A stretch of DNA of 64,000 nucleotides from Streptococcus lactarius (GTDB taxonomy: Bacteria > Bacillota > Bacilli > Lactobacillales > Streptococcaceae). The position numbers and the translations under genes are program-made. The DNA is taken from positions 147,889 through 211,888 of the forward strand of contig NZ_MRXX01000007.1 in the NCBI RefSeq assembly GCF_016642265.1, in the 5' to 3' direction. The number at the start of each line of letters is the position of its first letter. Positions within the stretch are counted from its first letter, which is position 1. This document shows positions 61,452 through 64,000 of the stretch, piece after piece. The notes beneath the pieces were generated by a model. The model was given only the letters and a program-made list of their open reading frames with translations, did no database searches and had not been told where the DNA came from.

Positions 61452-63350
61452 TTAGTTCATGGACAATTTCCGTTTCAATACAATAGCTCCTGACAATACA
61501 AGAACTCCTGAGACTACAAGTCCAGTTGCTGCAACTTCACCTGTATTCGGAAGAAGCGATCTGTATCCTCCTCCGCGGTTGCTGCCTTTTGCTCCTGGGA
61601 TTCCAGATGTTGTTGTCGATTGTTTTCTAACTGGTACTTCCGGAGTTGTTTTCGGTGCTCCCGTTGTTGTCGTCGTGGTGGTTGGAGCTTCCGTCGATGT
61701 AGTAGTTGTCGTCGGTGCTTCTGTCGACGTAGTGGTTGTCGTCGGTGCTTTCGTTGTTGTAGTCGTGGTGGTTGGTGCTTTCGTCGACGTAGTTGTCGTC
61801 GTCGGTGCTTTCGTTGTTGTAGTCGTGGTGGTCGGTGCCTCCGTCGACGTTGTTGTCGTCGTCGGTGCTTTCGTTGTTGTAGTCGTGGTGGTTGGTGCTT
61901 CCGTCGACGTTGTTGTCGTCGTCGGTGCTTTCGTTGTTGTAGTCGTGGTGGTCGGTGCTTCCGTCGTTGTTGTGGTCGTCGTCGGTGCTTCCGTCGTGGT
62001 AGTCGTCGTTGTCGGTGCTTTGGTCGTTGTGGTAGTAGTTGTGGTAGTGGTTGTTGTAGTTGTTGTGGTTGTGGTTGTTGTTACAGGTTTTTCCTTTTTG
62101 TTTACAATCGTTTTTGTAACAGGTTTATCCGCTGTTTTAAATTCACCAGCTTCCACAACAGTATCTTCCTTAGACAACTCATAACCCTTCGGAGCTGAGA
62201 CTTCTTTGATAATGTATTTATCTCTCAAAAGCTTCTTAACAGAAAATTCACCTTTTTCGTTGGATTCGAATTCTCCCATCACTTCACCGTTCGCTTGACG
62301 AATCACTTGGAATTTTGCACCTTTAAGTGGTCCATTCTTTTCGTCTACTTTGGTTACCTTGATACTAAACTCATAACCAATTCCTTCACCACCAGCAATT
62401 TGGATTTTTACATTACTTTTTGAATCAAAATCTTCTTTACCGGCACGTTTGAGTGTAGCTTTGTTTTTAATAACTTCACGATCGACAGCTGCATAGTTAA
62501 CATTTGCAAAGTACTCTACAGAAAATTGATCTGTTGCAGAAAGGTTTCCAAAGTTAATAGAGAAGGTTGAATCTGTTGCATTTACAGTATATTGAGAAGT
62601 GACGTCTTGCTTATTTTTAAGTTCCCATTTACCATTGATGTATTCCCAAGTTCCTTTGAAAATTTTAAAACTTCCTGCTTTATAAGAAACCGCTTTTGAT
62701 TCGATCGTATCTGTAAGAACAACATTATTGATAGCTTCATTCGTTCTATTTACAGCAATACGGAAACCAAGTTCCTTATGGTCTCCCGTATCCCAACCTG
62801 TTTTGATAATAGGATAGCGTTTGGCAGTTCCAATAACCCCGCTGGCTACCTTCCCTGTAAACTTCACTTGATTGTTAACAGTTACTTTAACTGGAGCATC
62901 TCCTTCTTGCGGGAATTTATCTCTGTTAACTGCCGCATAAAAGAAGAATGAACCGGATACATCGTCTTTTGTTTCTACATATTTTGTAAAGGTCAAGATA
63001 ATTTTACCAGTAGCTGCATCAACTTTTGCCTTGGCAACCAAGTTACCACTTGGATCTTTAATCTCAAAATCCTGTGATTTAATATCAATTGGGGAGTCGA
63101 TTTTAACTTCGGTTGTATCTCCGGCTTTTACTGTTCCTCTTTTCCCGATAGCAAATTTTGCATTTAGTCGGAAATTATCATATCTACCAAGGGCCTCAGT
63201 TAAATCTCCACCTTGATCATTTTGAATCTTAACTTCCGTAATCACATCGACTTTTTTAGACGTTTCCGCCTGTACAGTTTTAGAAAAAAGTGTCAATGAC
63301 ACAATCAATAGCGAACAAACTATTGACAAAAAAACTGCTAACTTTTTCAT
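61452..63350 (-). CDS. Cna/MSCRAMM-like LPNTG adhesin 3 with Thr-rich stalk
   Basis: 632 aa. Signal peptide (MKKLAVFLSIVCSLLIVSLT, cleaved after VQA), two Ig-like adhesin domains (about 30-325) with a latch-like LTFTKYVE, a SpaA/Cna-B domain (about 330-425: GAKFQVI, IIKEVSAPKGY), a stalk of about 130 residues dominated by TTTTTT[K/E]AP units, LPNTGEVAATG, membrane span and KRKLSMN. It is a diverged paralogue of adhesins 1 and 2, on the opposite strand across the glycosyltransferase pair. An AGGGAG site precedes the ATG. Confidence 0.88.
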   Translation of the reverse strand: MKKLAVFLSIVCSLLIVSLTLFSKTVQAETSKKVDVITEVKIQNDQGGDLTEALGRYDNFRLNAKFAIGKRGTVKAGDTTEVKIDSPIDIKSQDFEIKDPSGNLVAKAKVDAATGKIILTFTKYVETKDDVSGSFFFYAAVNRDKFPQEGDAPVKVTVNNQVKFTGKVASGVIGTAKRYPIIKTGWDTGDHKELGFRIAVNRTNEAINNVVLTDTIESKAVSYKAGSFKIFKGTWEYINGKWELKNKQDVTSQYTVNATDSTFSINFGNLSATDQFSVEYFANVNYAAVDREVIKNKATLKRAGKEDFDSKSNVKIQIAGGEGIGYEFSIKVTKVDEKNGPLKGAKFQVIRQANGEVMGEFESNEKGEFSVKKLLRDKYIIKEVSAPKGYELSKEDTVVEAGEFKTADKPVTKTIVNKKEKPVTTTTTTTTTTTTTTTTTTTTKAPTTTTTTTEAPTTTTTTTEAPTTTTTTTKAPTTTTTSTEAPTTTTTTTKAPTTTTTSTEAPTTTTTTTKAPTTTTTSTKAPTTTTTTTKAPTTTTTSTEAPTTTTTSTEAPTTTTTTTGAPKTTPEVPVRKQSTTTSGIPGAKGSNRGGGYRSLLPNTGEVAATGLVVSGVLVLSGAIVLKRKLSMN

Positions 63351-63396
63351 ATTTTCTCCCTTTTACTTTTTATTTTAAAAAAAAATCAGCGTTTTC

Positions 63397-63425
63397 AATA
63401 TAGCACAACATAGTAAAATTGTCAA
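63397..63425 (-). promoter_or_regulatory. Promoter of Cna-like adhesin 3
   Basis: TTGACA, 17 bases ending in TGC, TATATT on the minus strand; nearly consensus with an extended -10. Confidence 0.85.
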
Positions 63426-63497
63426 GTTTCATGAACAAAAAGTCCTTTTTTGTACATTTAAGGATCACTCTCCTATTTCTTGGACAAACTTTAGGGA

Positions 63498-64000
63498 TCA
63501 ATGTCCTTTCTCTAAGACCAATACATCCTTGGTTGAGAGATGGCTTTCCTTGTACCCAGCCTCTTTATAGAGGTTTAAAGTTGCTGTTTCGGAGTAGCCA
63601 TTTTTCTCCTCTTGCATTTCCCTTGGAACTACAACGATGTCAATTTTTGAATCCACTTTTTTATCATGATGATAAAAGATATCATATAGTGCTTCATTCT
63701 TTCGAAGGCCAGGAGTGTAACTACCTGCCGCCAAAACCACTTTTTCTTTGGGAATTTTATCCAACACTGATTGAATTCCGTCAAAATAATCCTTTCGATC
63801 TTGGTAATAATGAATTTCAAAAGTCCAATTATTCGTGAAACTATAAAGGATAGAACTTGAGAAAATCACACAAGAAGCTACAAAGGCCACCAATACATTT
63901 TCTTTCATTATCTGTTGCTTACTAAGATCATCCACTGACAACAAGGCCATCAAAAATAGGAGTGTGATGGAGCCATAGCTATATTGATAACCAATATCAT
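63498..64000 (-). CDS. Partial polytopic membrane protein (C-terminal part; DUF2079-like?)
   Basis: The frame is open to the window edge, so only the last 167 or so residues are present. They read as the end of one membrane span (GSITLLFLMALLSV), a second span (VLVAFVASCVIFSSSILYSF), then a soluble tail with a repeated A/S-x-Y-T-P-G-L and DVLVLEKG ending. The DIGYQYSYGSI segment and tail resemble DUF2079 membrane proteins, which are themselves GT-C-like, but this is a resemblance only. It is transcribed toward adhesin 3, with no clear terminator between. Confidence 0.6.
   Translation of the reverse strand, partial: DIGYQYSYGSITLLFLMALLSVDDLSKQQIMKENVLVAFVASCVIFSSSILYSFTNNWTFEIHYYQDRKDYFDGIQSVLDKIPKEKVVLAAGSYTPGLRKNEALYDIFYHHDKKVDSKIDIVVVPREMQEEKNGYSETATLNLYKEAGYKESHLSTKDVLVLEKGH

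Overview
The window is a low-GC Firmicutes chromosome segment and is almost certainly from an oral Streptococcus. The evidence is a complete streptococcal accessory Sec (aSec) locus, streptococcal dut-radA-carbonic anhydrase and RNase J2-estA gene orders, LPxTG surface proteins with YSIRK or KxGKxW-type signals, and TATAAT/TTGACA promoters. The layout resembles the S. parasanguinis/gordonii/salivarius type of serine-rich-repeat (SRR) glycoprotein locus. I cannot fix the species.

1-11.8 kb (minus strand): aSec export and glycosylation. One tightly packed operon, secY2-asp1-asp2-asp3-secA2-gtfA-gtfB-asp4-asp5, follows the separately terminated glucosyltransferase gene gtf3. 12-28.3 kb (minus): three SRR adhesins in a row (2015, 1969 and 1331 aa), each with its own promoter and terminator and each with the long aSec signal peptide and an LPxTG anchor. 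They are the presumed clients of the export operon: GtfA/GtfB adds GlcNAc to Ser/Thr, Gtf3 adds Glc, Asp2 modifies the glycan, SecA2/SecY2/Asp4/Asp5 translocate, and sortase anchors.

28.5-37.6 kb (minus): mostly housekeeping. Genes are gltX, an acetoin/diacetyl reductase, estA with RNase J2, an unknown 180-aa protein behind a roughly 435-nt strongly structured leader RNA, and an ABC transporter (permease plus ATPase, no binding protein) behind an attenuator-like leader. Two copies of a modular intergenic repeat start exactly at the stop codons of estA and the ABC ATPase.

37.8-50.1 kb (minus): one 4114-aa YSIRK/LPxTG surface protein. Its head is homologous to the binding regions of SRR adhesins 1 and 3. 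Its stalk is built from about 14 Spy0128/FctA-like and 8 AgI/II-C2-like isopeptide modules. 50.4-52.8 kb (minus): carbonic anhydrase, radA (which appears to use a non-canonical ATC start) and dut.

53-64 kb: a second surface-protein cluster. Two tandem Cna/MSCRAMM-like adhesins (plus strand) arose by a duplication whose junction scars, pieces of yfhO and of the dut upstream region, are still visible. They face a polyprenol-phosphate glycosyltransferase/YfhO pair and a third Cna-like adhesin on the minus strand. All three adhesins carry long Thr-rich stalks. A partial multi-membrane protein runs off the right edge.

The whole window is therefore a surface-adhesin island set among housekeeping genes. 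The observations I find most novel are: the structured RNA upstream of the 180-aa gene; the head module shared between aSec-exported and YSIRK-exported proteins; the 13-residue SRR repeat; the GT2/YfhO pair between Thr-rich adhesins; and the stop-codon-linked repeat.
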